64,000 nt of DNA from Stipa capillata. Taxonomy: Eukaryota; Streptophyta; Magnoliopsida; Poales; Poaceae. The DNA lies in assembly GCA_019208055.1 (NCBI GenBank), contig JAGXJF010002470.1, forward strand, positions 49,839 through 113,838, given 5' to 3'. Numbering within the stretch: the stretch's first letter is position 1; each line of letters begins with the position of its first letter. The notes under the pieces are model-generated. The model made no database searches and was not told where the DNA came from. It saw nothing but the letters and a program-made list of their open reading frames with translations. Shown here piece after piece: positions 43,643 through 55,283 of the stretch. Position numbers and translations under genes: made by a program.

Positions 43643-45731
43643 TCGCCGTCCCGACAGCCTCGCCTCCCCCACGCTCCTCTTCGCAAACCCTAGCGCCCCT
43701 AACTTTCTCCTCGCCGCGCCCGAGCCTTCCTCTCCCTCTCCGGTGCCGAGCTCCGACGAGAAATTGGTGAGCCCCCGGTGAGCAATCGTCCATTGCGTCT
43801 GGACCTCGAGCTTCCTCACTCTTTTCCTCATCTCCCCTTCTCTCCCATTTTCCAGAAGCAGGTCCTGAGCACCGTCGCCACCATCTTCCTCCCCAGCTCC
43901 GGTCAACTGCTCCGGTGAGCTCCTGCCACGTCTCCAGAGGTCCCTAGGTCCCATCTTCAAGCTCCCTAGCCTCGCCTCCTCCTCCTTAACCTCCCCATGT
44001 GTTTCCCCTTGCAGATCCTCGCCTGGAACGCCTCAACGCCGGTGACCCGAACCCCCTCGCCGCTCCTCCCCGTCGCCGACCCCCTTCCCGGCCTCCTTCC
44101 TCCTCCCCGACCACCGAGGCGTGCTCCGGGTGAGCCTCTGATCCTCCCCGGCGTCTCCCCGTGTCCAACCGAGCCCCGGATGGCAGCTCCGATGAGCTCT
44201 CCGGCGAGCCACCGCGTCGGGCCTCGTCTCCGGCCAGTCCCGAGTGGAAGGAGAGAGGGAGAGAGTTTGGGGCCGCCGCGTGTCATGCTCGGGTTGGTCC
44301 TCCGACCACCCGAGCCACTGACCGATGGGCCCCGTGTACTGCTGACGTGGTTTAAGGGGTAGGATCCCCGGGTAGCTCTCGGGTGCACGTTAGATTTTCA
44401 GAATCTGGTCGGGTAGGATTAGGGTGGCCGTAGCAATTAGGGTTAGGATTTTTAGGGCAGATTTTTGAATAGATTTTCAAAGAGGCATAACTTTTAAACC
44501 ACTCGGCCAAATTTGATAAAATTTATATATTTGGAAAGCTTGTGAAATTCTCTACAAGATGGCTGAATCAAAAACTAATTTTGAGCAAATGCATCCACTG
44601 ATATCTAGAGTAGAAGTTTAGTGGTTGTCGAGGGTCCATAAACCCTAGAATTGCGACCCTAGCTCCGATTTCGACGCTTCTTATGTTTCTGGAATCCTTG
44701 TGAGATATCTTGCAACATGGAACCACTGAAATTCCAGTATGGATACATGCACAATAAGTTTCGGGTTGATTAGCCGTTTGCCCCCGTACCCCATTAAACC
44801 CTAACTCGACAAAGCATAACTAATTGCTCGTAGCCCCGAATCAAGCGGTTCAAAATGCGTTAGCTAAACGGTTCAAAGCATTTCTACGTTATGTATATGC
44901 ATGTCCATGCCCCCTCCACATGAGTACTCGTCTTAAAACCCTAACTTCCAATGTAACGACCCTGAACCTGCATGTAGGTTGCACCAACCCCTTAACACTC
45001 ATAAGTTCAATATAAGATATTTTTGATAACCTAGATTCTTAACATCAGTACATAGGTTATAAACCCATTATTTGCATTAACCCTCATGCATACATGCTGG
45101 TTGTGTTCATTAATCGCTTATTTTCGATATTTGATTATCTTGCACTAGAACTCGAAGAAGGAGACCCCCAGGCCCACGACTCCGCGCAGGATCAAGAACA
45201 GTTCTACGAAGGCAAGCAGAGCTTGTTGCATATTCTATTTGTTCAGTACTTGTTTTTGCTTATATATATGTGATGTGTGGATTGTTACTTAGGACTTGTG
45301 GTCGAAATCGGTTAAACTAGCATGACTAGGGTATGCGGTGAGTTAGGTCTGGTCATGGTTGAGTTTAAATCGATGAACTAATTACTTGAACATATTGAAG
45401 TGAGATGTGAGAGTCGAAGGGAAAGTGTCAGATGGATAAAGTTGGTATCATTGGAGTGGCATGTTGCGACCGGGGGAAGAAGTTGTCGCGATACCAACCC
45501 TGAGGTGACTCCATCGTGATTACTGCCCTTGTCACGCGTGGACGTTAGCGACAGCGATGCTGGGGTGTAGTTGAGGTAAGACTAAGACCCTTGGGAGGCT
45601 AGCTACCTACAAGGGATAAGGCACTCGCTGCACTCAGGGTGATCGTCTGCCGGTAACGGTCCGAGAGATTAAATTGAGGTGTGGTGGTGATGGTACCTTG
45701 TCAATGTGGAGATATTAAGATGAGATTATTG

Positions 45732-45857
45732 CCCCACGTAACTGGGAGCTTATGTGAAAGAATATGGCCCCACGTAACTGGGAGCCGATGTGAAAGAATA
45801 TGGTCCCACGTAACTGGGAGCCGATGCGAATATTGTCCCACGTAACTGGGAGATGGC
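45732..45857. repeat. 36-bp tandem repeats in the 5' LTR
   Basis: Four copies of CCCACGTAACTGGGAG start at about 45733, 45769, 45805 and 45837. The same array lies in the 3' LTR (about 52817-52942), where one G is A (52901). Confidence 0.9.
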
Positions 45858-46913
45858 AAGTGAGCCATTGAGTTTGTATTTTTAGCACATGTGACTAGTG
45901 GTTACCATCACGCCCCCTAAGTTGAGGTATATGAAAATCTGAGTTGTTGGTGATCTCATGCTTTCCTTATGATGTTGGTGGAGTACTGGTATTGTCTAGA
46001 TTGGGTTAATCGTATGTGCATCATGTTTGATTATGTTATACTAGTATGCTTAGGACATCTAATCAAGCACGAATAAGACTTGCGAGTACTTTGTACTCAC
46101 CTAGGACTCTCCTAGATCATTGCAGGTGAGCCAGAGGTCGAAGAGTTCTTCGATGATGTCTAGTGCATGGTTTCTATTCCTTGGTTGGCTATCGGCTCAG
46201 GGGTTTCTGTGGATTTTGGTCAGCGGTCATCGCACCGCTGTGGGTCTCATTACTGTTATTCCGCTGTCGTTTAACTTCTCCGTACTCGGATATGTTCCGG
46301 TTATGGCCGGCTGATGTAATATTAAAGTCCGATGTGGACTATTAGCTTAATATCGTAATGTAGAGTTTGTGCTGTGATATCCGAGTGGTTTCTTGCGGTT
46401 GTCCATGTACTATGCGTGTATGTGATGAAGTATGTGGATAACTGTGCAGAGGTATGGTTGCGTGCTAGGGTTGCGTTTCGTGATGGCAGAGGTGAGCGAA
46501 CCACTAGTCCGATGTAGCTTTGGTGAGTCAATCCAGGGGACTCGTCCCGTACTCGCTAAGTCTCCTACGACCGTCACGCCTCGCGCTGACGGCAGAGCAG
46601 AGCTGGATTCTCCCAGAGTCGTACCTCTGGGCTAGGTTAGGTTGAGGGGATGTATATCCCGGGCTCTAGTCCTCCTACGACTGTCGCGGAGCGCAGGTTT
46701 ATCACGTGATCTTACTTCTTCACTGGTATCTGGAATCTACATGTGGTTTGGGAAAGATTGGTCGCTTCCGACCGGCTCGCACGTGGCGGGTGTCGGACCG
46801 CTTCACCTTGGTGCGTACGGCGCAGGTACCGTGCCACCGGGCTAGCGGGTCCTTCGGTCCTTGGCGACTTCGCGTTTCCTTAATCATATGCGGATTCTGG
46901 GTCCGTGACAACT

Positions 46914-46925
46914 TGGTATCAGAGC
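46914..46925 (+). promoter_or_regulatory. Primer-binding site, tRNA-Met
   Basis: TGGTATCAGAGC, three bases after the LTR, is the standard plant site complementary to the 3' end of initiator tRNA-Met. Confidence 0.95.
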
Positions 46926-47189
46926 CGAGCTGACCGTAGGAAGCCAATTGCAGGTGGTCGTTAGCTAGGGTTTCCGCTGCGCCAATGGGCCAGAAAATTA
47001 TTTAAAAAGTAAACCCTATGTTTAAAATTAATAAGTAGATTGCTTTTTATTCCTTAACCTCATCGCTCTTAGTTCCAAATGTTCTTCCCTATTGCATTTG
47101 TCTTTCTTTGTGTGACTAACAGTATCCTCACTAAACCTAAAATTGTATAGGATGGTGTACAATGTGGTGACCGACCCACATCAGCTTGG
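46926..47189 (+). other. Chromovirus leader and deletion junction
   Basis: Normal leader sequence leading to ATG 47152 (MVYNVVTDPH), probably the old gag start. It breaks into RT coding sequence at about 47185-47190. The ATG frame differs from the RT frame by two bases. Everything from gag to the middle of RT is missing. Confidence 0.7.
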
Positions 47190-48860
47190 AGGTTGGGCTA
47201 CCACCAGATAAAAATCAGGTCCGAAGACATTCCAAAGACAGCCTTCACCACTCGTTACGGTCTGTACGAGTACACGGTTATGTCTTTTGGCTTAACCAAC
47301 GCCCCTTCCACCTTCACGCAACTCATGAACTCAGTGTTCATGGAGTATCTGGATCAGTTTGTTGTCGTCTTCATCGATGACATCCTCATCTACTCCAAGT
47401 CAGAACCGGAACACGCAGACCACTTGAGAATGGTGCTCGACAAGCTCCGTGAGCACCGTCTGTATGCAAAATTCTCGAAGTGCGAATTCTGGAAGCATCA
47501 AGTGGAATTCCTAGGTCATGTGCTATCAGCTGAGGGTGTTGCGGTGGATCCAACCAAAGTGCAAGCTGTCCAAGAGTGGAAGCAGCCTAAGTCAGTGACC
47601 CAGATCCGCAGTTTTCTAGGATTGGCGGGTTATTACCGTCGGTTCATCGAAGGCTTCTCTTCCATAGCCAAGCCCATGACTGAATTGTTGAAGAAGGATA
47701 AGAAATGGGTATGGTCCGACAAGTGTGAGGAAAGTTTTCAGGAACTCAAGAAGAAGTTGACCACGGCTCCAGTGCTTACCCTTCCAGACGTCCATAAGGA
47801 GTTTGAAGTTTATTGTGATGCCTCTCGGAATGGATTAGGTTGTGTTCTCATGCAAGAAGGTCGCGTTGTGGCCTATGGCTCACGCCAGTTGCGTCCCCAT
47901 GAGGCCAACTACCCCACTCATGACTTGGAGCTAGCAGCTGTTGTGTATGCTCTCAAGATCTGGCGACATTACCTCATCGGTAACCGTTGTGAAATCTATT
48001 CGGATCACAAGAGTTTGAAGTACCTGTTTACCCAACCAGACCTAAACCTTCGCCAACGGAGATGGCTTGAGCTCATCAAGGATTATGATGTGGGATTGAA
48101 TTATACCCCCGGCAAGGCCAACGTCGTCGCCGACGCACTCAGTCGTAAAGCCTATTGCAACAATGCCACCATCTGCGATCAACAACCACCGCTCTATTTG
48201 GAATTTCAGCGACTCAACCTGGAGATGGTTGAGCAAGGTTCTCTTGCTATGTTAGAAGTAAAACCGACTCTAGAAGATCAAATCAAGGCTGCACAAGCAC
48301 AAAATGTCGGGGTGCAGAGGATAAAGGAGAAGGTGAAGAATGGTACCACCACCTGTTTCACCGAAGATGAAAATGGAATCCTTTGGTTCGGGAAACGGCT
48401 CGTGGTGCCCAAGGATCAAGAACTAAAGGACCTAATTCTCCAAGAAGCTCATAACTCCCCGTTGACCATTCACCCTGGCAGTACCAAGATGTACCAAGAC
48501 CTTCGTCGCCAGTTTTGGTGGACCAGAATGAAACGGGAAATCGCCCAATATGTTGCCGAATGCGACGTATGCCGTCGTGTAAAGGCCGAGCATCAGAGAC
48601 CAGCGGGCCTACTTCAGCCACTCCCCATTCCCGAGTGGAAATGGGAAGAGATCGGTATGGATTTTGTAGTTGGTTTGCCGAGATCTCCGAAGGGCAATGA
48701 TGCCATCTGGGTAATCGTGGATCGTCTTTCCAAGGTCGCTCATTTCATTCCGGTGAAGAGCACACATAAGGTGAGTCAGTTAGCAAGGCTGTACATCGCC
48801 CGAATCGTTTGCCTCCATGGTGTTCCCAAGAGAATCATTTCGGATAGAGGCACCCAGTTT
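47190..48860 (+). pseudogene. Chromovirus pol: RT (partial), RNase H, integrase N-terminal part
   Basis: Open from RLGYHQIKI to a frameshift. RT palm has YTVMSFGLTNAP and the catalytic box FIDD (residues 60-63 counting from TTG 47193). RNase H has Asp209 (YCDASRNG), Glu246, Asp271 and Asp314. Integrase zinc-binding residues are His420, His427, Cys457 and Cys460, and core Asp490 (GMDFVVGLP) and Asp551 (SDRGTQF). All residues in this list are intact. The RT lacks its fingers region and motif A, and there is no in-frame ATG at the start, so it is not expressed as it stands. The frame breaks at about 48858-48862 by one extra base. Confidence 0.9.
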
Positions 48861-48861
48861 C

Positions 48862-49704
48862 ACCAGCCGATTCTGGAAGTGCCTACATGAAGCTATGGGA
48901 ACTTCCCTATCCTTCAGCACCTCTTTTCATCCTCAAACAAGTGGTCAGGTTGAACGTACAAATCAAACCCTGGAAGACATGTTGAGATCATGTGCACTCA
49001 CACCGGGTACCAACTGGGAAGATTGCTTGCCATACGCCGAGTTTGCCTACAACAACAGTTACCAAGAGAGTCTCGGTAGGGCACCCTTTGAAGTACTGTA
49101 CGGAAGAAAGTGTAGAACTCCATTGAACTGGTCCGAGACAGGCGAGAGGCAATTATTTGGACCTAACCCGATTGAGGAAGCCGAAGATCTAGTTCAACTT
49201 ATCCGAGAGCGTCTTCGTGAAGCTCAATCCAGACAGAAGAGCTATGCCGACCCTCATCGCCGAGAGGTTACATTTCAGGTTGGAGATAGTGTGTATCTCA
49301 AGGTCACTCCATTCAGAAGGGTCCGTCGCTTTGCAATGAAAGGGAAGCTAGCTCCCCGCTATATCGGTCCTTATCGGGTCTTAGCCAAACGAGGGACCGT
49401 GGCCTATCAGTTGGAACTACCTCAGGAGCTATCTCGATTACATGATGTCTTCCACGTATCCCAGCTAAAAGCATGTCATCGCGTCCCTGAAAGGAAGGTC
49501 AACCCCGAAATCGAAGTGCTACATGAAGATCTCTCTTATCGAGAACATCCGGTATGTATTCTCGATGAAACCGAGCGCAAGACCCGAAGTCGCACCATCA
49601 AGTTCTTCAAGGTCCAGTGGAGCAATCATACGGAAGATGAAGCTACGTGGGAGCGTGAAGACTGGCTCAAGACTGAGTTTCCATCGTTGTTTGTCGATCG
49701 TTAG
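48862..49704 (+). pseudogene. Chromovirus pol: integrase C-terminal part and chromodomain
   Basis: Continues the integrase core in the shifted frame: SRFWKCLHEAMG, PQTSGQVERTNQTLED (catalytic Glu), NWSETGERQLFGP, then the GPY/F-type module (RYIGPYRVLAKRGTVAYQLELP). It ends in a chromodomain (RTIKFFKVQWSNHTEDEATWERED, read without a gap at about 49590-49665) and a TAG at 49702-49704. Chromodomains of such elements can bind modified histone tails and steer insertion to heterochromatin. The stretch is open for 281 codons. Confidence 0.9.
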
Positions 49705-49727
49705 AGATCTCGGGTCGAGATCTTCTT

Positions 49728-49740
49728 AAGGGGGGTAGGT
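49728..49740 (+). promoter_or_regulatory. Polypurine tract
   Basis: AAGGGGGGTAGGT, just before the 3' LTR (TGTAACACC at 49743). It primes plus-strand synthesis. Confidence 0.9.
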
Positions 49741-49742
49741 TT

Positions 49743-52700
49743 TGTAACACCCCATTTGAACGGTTAGGTTTTGATCGACATTCATGCATACATGGCATCA
49801 TCAACACCACACCTTGTTTAAACTTAGTTGTATATCAATTTAATTTTATAGAATATGTTAATATTTCGTCCTCGGTGGGTAATTGTTGCAAACACCAATC
49901 AACGTATTGACAGTATAGAATACGTGCATATCTCATCCTTGAAAACTCAATTTGTGGAAATTAACACCAATCAATTTATTTGATGTGTCGAACTTCGATA
50001 AAAACCCTAGCAAGGGGTGGGGGCCAGTGGACTCCGTCGAAGAATCCTCCTCTCAACCATCCCCTCTTTTCTCCCTAAGGACTGCTCCCAGGAACTCACA
50101 TGCAATACCTCTCAATTAGGTTATCCGAGGGCAAACCCTAAAGTCCTAGAAACTAGGGTTTAGCAAATGGACAAGCTAGAGTGGATCAAAATGCCTCAAA
50201 CTTTGAGAATGGGCATGAAATGGGGAATATTAGCTCCATGCCAAATTTCAGAATTTTTAGGAAACCCTAGGACCTACCGCTAGTTCAAATTGCCGAATTA
50301 GGTTAAACTCTAGGTTTGAACTAGATCCCCTTTCAAGTCAACTCCAAATTGGCTCAAACTTGCACAGTAGCTCACAAATAATATTAGGAAGGTCTGGTAA
50401 AAATTGCAGAATAATTGGGGCAAGAATTGTACATAAAATATCGAGAGGGGTGATGCTGTGGTTAAATTAAAAAGAAAAAGAGAAAAACCTAACCCTAACA
50501 GACCCAGCCCGAGGCCAAGTGGGCCGACTCGGCCGGCCCAACTCCCCCGCGCGCGCTCCCCCCTCCTTTCTCCCGCTGACAGGGCGGCCCCGCGCGTCAG
50601 CCTCTCCCCCTCTGCTGCCGCTGCCCCGGGCCCACCTGTCATCCCTCCCGCTCCACGTCGCCGCCGCCCGCTGGCCGTGCTGGGCGGTGTCCGACCGGCG
50701 GTCCGAAGCCCTCGCCGCCCTATAAAATCGCCGTCCCGACAGCCTCGCCTCCCCCACGCTCCTCTTCGCAAACCCTAGCGCCCCTAACTTTCTCCTCGCC
50801 GCGCCCGAGCCTTCCTCTCCCTCTCCGGTGCCGAGCTCCGACGAGAAATTGGTGAGCCCCCGGTGAGCAATCGTCCATTGCGTCTGGACCTCGAGCTTCC
50901 TCACTCTTTTCCTCATCTCCCCTTCTCTCCCATTTTCCAGAAGCAGGTCCTGAGCACCGTCGCCACCATCTTCCTCCCCAGCTCCGGTCAACTGCTCCGG
51001 TGAGCTCCTGCCACGTCTCCAGAGGTCCCTAGGTCCCATCTTCAAGCTCCCTAGCCTCGCCTCCTCCTCCTTAACCTCCCCATGTGTTTCCCCTTGCAGA
51101 TCCTCGCCTGGAACGCCTCAACGCCGGTGACCCGAACCCCCTCGCCGCTCCTCCCCGTCGCCGACCCCCTTCCCGGCCTCCTTCCTCCTCCCCGACCACC
51201 GAGGCGTGCTCCGGGTGAGCCTCTGATCCTCCCCGGTGTCTCCCCGTGTCCAACCGAGCCCCGGATGGCAGCTCCGATGAGCTCTCCGGCGAGCCACCGC
51301 GTCGGGCCTCGTCTCCGGCCAGTCCCGAGTGGAAGGAGAGAGGGAGAGAGTTTGGGGCCGCCGCGTGTCATGCTCGGGTTGGTCCTCCGACCACCCGAGC
51401 CACTGACCGATGGGCCCCGTGTACTGCTGACGTGGTTTAAGGGGTAGGATCCCCGGGTAGCTCTCGGGTGCACGTTAGATTTTCAGAATCTGGTCGGGTA
51501 GGATTAGGGTGGCCGTAGCAATTAGGGTTAGGATTTTTAGGGCAGATTTTTGAATAGATTTTCAAAGAGGCATAACTTTTAAACCACTCGGCCAAATTTG
51601 ATAAAATTTATATATTTGGAAAGCTTGTGAAATTCTCTACAAGATGGCTGAATCAAAAACTAATTTTGAGCAAATGCATCCACTGATATCTAGAGTAGAA
51701 GTTTAGTGGTTGTCGAGGGTCCATAAACCCTAGAATTGCGACCCTAGCTCCGATTTCGACGCTTCTTATGTTTCTGGAATCCTTGTGAGATATCTTGCAA
51801 CATGGAACCACTGAAATTCCAGTATGGATACATGCACAATAAGTTTCGGGTTGATTAGCCGTTTGCCCCCGTACCCCATTAAACCCTAACTCGACAAAGC
51901 ATAACTAATTGCTCGTAGCCCCGAATCAAGCGGTTCAAAATGCGTTAGCTAAACGGTTCAAAGCATTTCTATGTTATGTATATGCATGTCCATGCCCCCT
52001 CCACATGAGTACTCGTCTTAAAACCCTAACTTCCAATGTAACGACCCTGAACCTGCATGTAGGTTGCACCAACCCCTTAACACTCATAAGTTCAATATAA
52101 GATATTTTTGATAACCTAGATTCTTAACATCAGTACATAGGTTATAAACCCATTATTTGCATTAACCCTCATGCATACATGCTGGTTGTGTTCATTAATC
52201 GCTTATTTTCGATATTTGATTATCTTGCACTAGAACTCGAAGAAGGAGACCCCCAGGCCCACGACTCCGCGCAGGATCAAGAACAGTTCTACGAAGGCAA
52301 GCAGAGCTTGTTGCATATTCTATTTGTTCAGTACTTGTTTTTGCTTATATATATGTGATGTGTGGATTGTTACTTAGGACTTGTGGTCGAAATCGGTTAA
52401 ACTAGCATGACTAGGGTATGCGGTGAGTTAGGTCTGGTCATGGTTGAGTTTAAATCGATGAACTAATTACTTGAACATATTGAAGTGAGATGTGAGAGTC
52501 GAAGGGAAAGTGTCAGATGGATAAAGTTGGTATCATTGGAGTGGCATGTTGCGACCGGGGGAAGAAGTTGTCGCGATACCAACCCTGAGGTGACTCCATC
52601 GTGATTACTGCCCTTGTCACGCGTGGACGTTAGCGACAGCGATGCTGGGGTGTAGTTGAGGTAAGACTAAGACCCTTGGGAGGCTAGCTACCTACAAGGG

Positions 52701-53995
52701 ATAAGGCACTCGCTGCACTCAGGGTGATCGTCTGCCGGTAACGGTCCGAGAGATTAAATTGAGGTGTGGTGGTGATGGTACCTTGTCAATGTGGAGATAT
52801 TAAGATGAGATTATTGCCCCACGTAACTGGGAGCTTATGTGAAAGAATATGGCCCCACGTAACTGGGAGCCGATGTGAAAGAATATGGTCCCACGTAACT
52901 AGGAGCCGATGCGAATATTGTCCCACGTAACTGGGAGATGGCAAGTGAGCCATTGAGTTTGTATTTTTAGCACATGTGACTAGTGGTTACCATCACGCCC
53001 CCTAAGTTGAGGTATATGAAAATCTGAGTTGTTGGTGATCTCATGCTTTCCTTATGATGTTGGTGGAGTACTGGTATTGTCTAGATTGGGTTAATCGTAT
53101 GTGCATCATGTTTGATTATGTTATACTAGTATGCTTAGGACATCTAATCAAGCACGAATAAGACTTGCGAGTACTTTGTACTCACCTAGGACTCTCCTAG
53201 ATCATTGCAGGTGAGCCAGAGGTCGAAGAGTTCTTCGATGATGTCTAGTGCATGGTTTCTATTCCTTGGTTGGCTATCGGCTCAGGGGTTTCTGTGGATT
53301 TTGGTCAGCGGTCATCGCACCGCTGTGGGTCTCATTACTGTTATTCCGCTGTCGTTTAACTTCTCCGTACTCGGATATGTTCCGGTTATGGCCGGCTGAT
53401 GTAATATTAAAGTCCGATGTGGACTATTAGCTTAATATCGTAATGTAGAGTTTGTGCTGTGATATCCGAGTGGTTTCTTGCGGTTGTCCATGTACTATGC
53501 GTGTATGTGATGAAGTATGTGGATAACTGTGCAGAGGTATGGTTGCGTGCTAGGGTTGCGTTTCGTGATGGCAGAGGTGAGCGAACCACTAGTCCGATGT
53601 AGCTTTGGTGAGTCAATCCAGGGGACTCGTCCCGTACTCGCTAAGTCTCCTACGACCGTCACGCCTCGCGCTGACGGCAGAGCAGAGCTGGATTCTCCCA
53701 GAGTCGTACCTCGGGGCTAGGTTAGGTTGAGGGGATGTATATCCCGGGCTCTAGTCCTCCTACGACTGTCGCGGAGCGCAGGTTTATCACGTGATCTTAC
53801 TTCTTCACTGGTATCTGGAATCTACATGTGGTTTGGGAAAGATTGGTCGCTTCCGACCGGCTCGCACGTGGCGGGTGTCGGACCGCTTCACCTTGGTGCG
53901 TACGGCGCAGGTACCGTGCCACCGGGCTAGCGGGTCCTTCGGTCCTTGGCGACTTCGCGTTTCCTTAATCATATGCGGATTCTGGGTCCATGACA
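49743..53995 (+). repeat. 3' LTR of the chromovirus
   Basis: 4253 bp, the same length as the 5' LTR (constant offset 7085). Differences I found, as 5' position/3' position: 42968/50053 C-T, 43321/50406 T-G, 44152/51237 C-T, 44887/51972 C-T, 45816/52901 G-A, 46628/53713 T-G, 46905/53990 G-A. Confidence 0.97.
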
Positions 53996-54000
53996 GTGCC
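53996..54000. repeat. Target-site duplication GTGCC, right
   Basis: Follows the LTR end ATGACA and matches 42653-42657. Confidence 0.95.
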
Positions 54001-55283
54001 GATGACTCACACTGGTCGCTCTCATCATCATCGGACCAATCCACCAGCTCCTTAGCAACGCGAGCCTTCTGTTTTTGCTTCTTGCCTGCCTTCGCATCCT
54101 TGGTTGGGGCGATGTTCGGGCGGGGCGGTACATCCCATTTGAAGAGCTCGCAGGCTCGGTTTCAGTGTCTGCTGATCAGCTTTTGTATAGCCTTTGCTTC
54201 AGATGGCAAATATTGCCCGAGGATGATGTTTGCCTCCTTCTTGTCCCAGGGGAGGTCGTACCCTGTCGAAGGTGACAACCGATGGGAATAGTAAATAAGA
54301 GATCCATAACGTTGCAACGAAGGAAGTATAGGAGATTCGGTTGAGTTACCTTTGGTGGGTTCGTACCCATAGAAGTCACATGAGCCAAGGGGCTTCCCCT
54401 TGGGAAGGGATGAATCTTCATGACCCAGCCCGTTGCAAGGGGGCAAATTTGCAGCAAAAGGTATTCCTCGATGAGGTCTGGAGAGGAGAGCTAATTGCTC
54501 ATCTGGCCAAAGGCGTCAGGCCTTGACATGTCGCTAGAAGTGAGGAGGAGTTTGCGAGGAGTATAGCCGGGGACGACCTTGTGACCTGTGAAGCCGAGAT
54601 AGCCCATGCGGTAATAGAACCACTCGTTCCTTCCACTCTGCCACTATTCTTGAGTGCCATGACCGGGTAAGGGATGTCGGCTCAGTGGTTAGCACGGAAA
54701 CTGATGGTCTCATAGAGGGACGAGGCACCACTGTGGACGGTGACCGACGTCATGACGGGCTCGTGGAAGAAAGCGAAGCACATGGCCGAGCTCTCCATCC
54801 CCATGGAATTCATAGCCTATTCAAAGATCACCAGGCGTGCAATCGTCATGGGTTAAGGTCCGAGATTTCCAGCCCGAAGTAGTCGAGTATGACCTGGACG
54901 ATGGGGGGTCCGGGAAGATGAGTTCGGCCCGAAATTGGGAGGCGAACACCAGAATGTGTCCCTCGGGGGCACACCGTGAGTACTCCCCTCCTTCGAGAGG
55001 ACCGGCTCATGTTCTTTCGAGTCGAGGGGGAAGCACCCCGCATCTCGAATTCAAGCCAGTGTAACCTCGGACGCTTGCGACATTCCTAGCCAGCGAGAAT
55101 AGATCGTCTTCTCGACTCCCTTCTTCCCTTTGGTTCCGAGATGGCGGTCTGCTTACTGGTCAACATGGTAGGAGATTTTTCCTCACGAAGGGCGATGTTG
55201 TCCAGTAGATGTTTAAAGGCATGAGTGCTGAATCTTGCCGGGATGAGGACACGTGCGCTGCATAGTGGAGAGCTCGGGCGCAT
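54001..55283 (-). pseudogene. Tat-type antisense ORF, N-terminal part
   Basis: Minus-strand trace with Met near 55283. It includes the motif pattern of the Transposase_28 region: PLEGGEYSRCAPEGHILVFASQFRAEL, then VQVILDYFGLEISDLNPMTIARL (read across a frame change), then KGKPLGSCDFYGYEPTKGN. Related proteins lie antisense to pol in RIRE2-like grass elements. Several stops. Downstream it is joined, but for the chromovirus, to 42657-41101. A TATA box lies upstream at 55341-55348 on the minus strand. Confidence 0.6.

Larger units (their letters stand above)
42658..46910 (+). repeat. 5' LTR of the chromovirus
   Basis: From TGTAACACCCC to GGGTCCGTGACA. It holds a TATA box (43636-43642), a GC-rich C/T-rich stretch downstream of it (43640-44360), the conserved hairpin (45213-45225), a 36-bp minisatellite (45732-45857) and the AATCAAGCACG block (about 46058-46125). 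The 100-190-codon ORFs in the GC-rich part are low-complexity and identical in both LTRs; not genes. Confidence 0.97.
42658..53995 (+). mobile_element. Young chromovirus-type Ty3/gypsy element, gag-less (11.3 kb)
   Basis: Two LTRs of 4253 bp each (42658-46910, 49743-53995) flank a short internal region of 2832 bp. It has a 5-bp duplication GTGCC, a PBS for initiator tRNA-Met (46914-46925) and a polypurine tract (49728-49740). The internal region encodes RT, RNase H, integrase and a C-terminal chromodomain but no gag, protease or RT N-terminus. Long LTRs, this PBS and the chromodomain fit the Tekay/Del branch of chromoviruses. The LTRs show seven differences by eye, so insertion is recent. It lies in the antisense ORF region of the Tat-type element. 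Confidence 0.95.

Noticed and set aside
43321..44388. Pairs of 100-190-codon ORFs in the chromovirus LTR
   Set aside because: Also present, nearly identical, in the 3' LTR copy; GC-rich, no recognisable domain, and inside the LTR.
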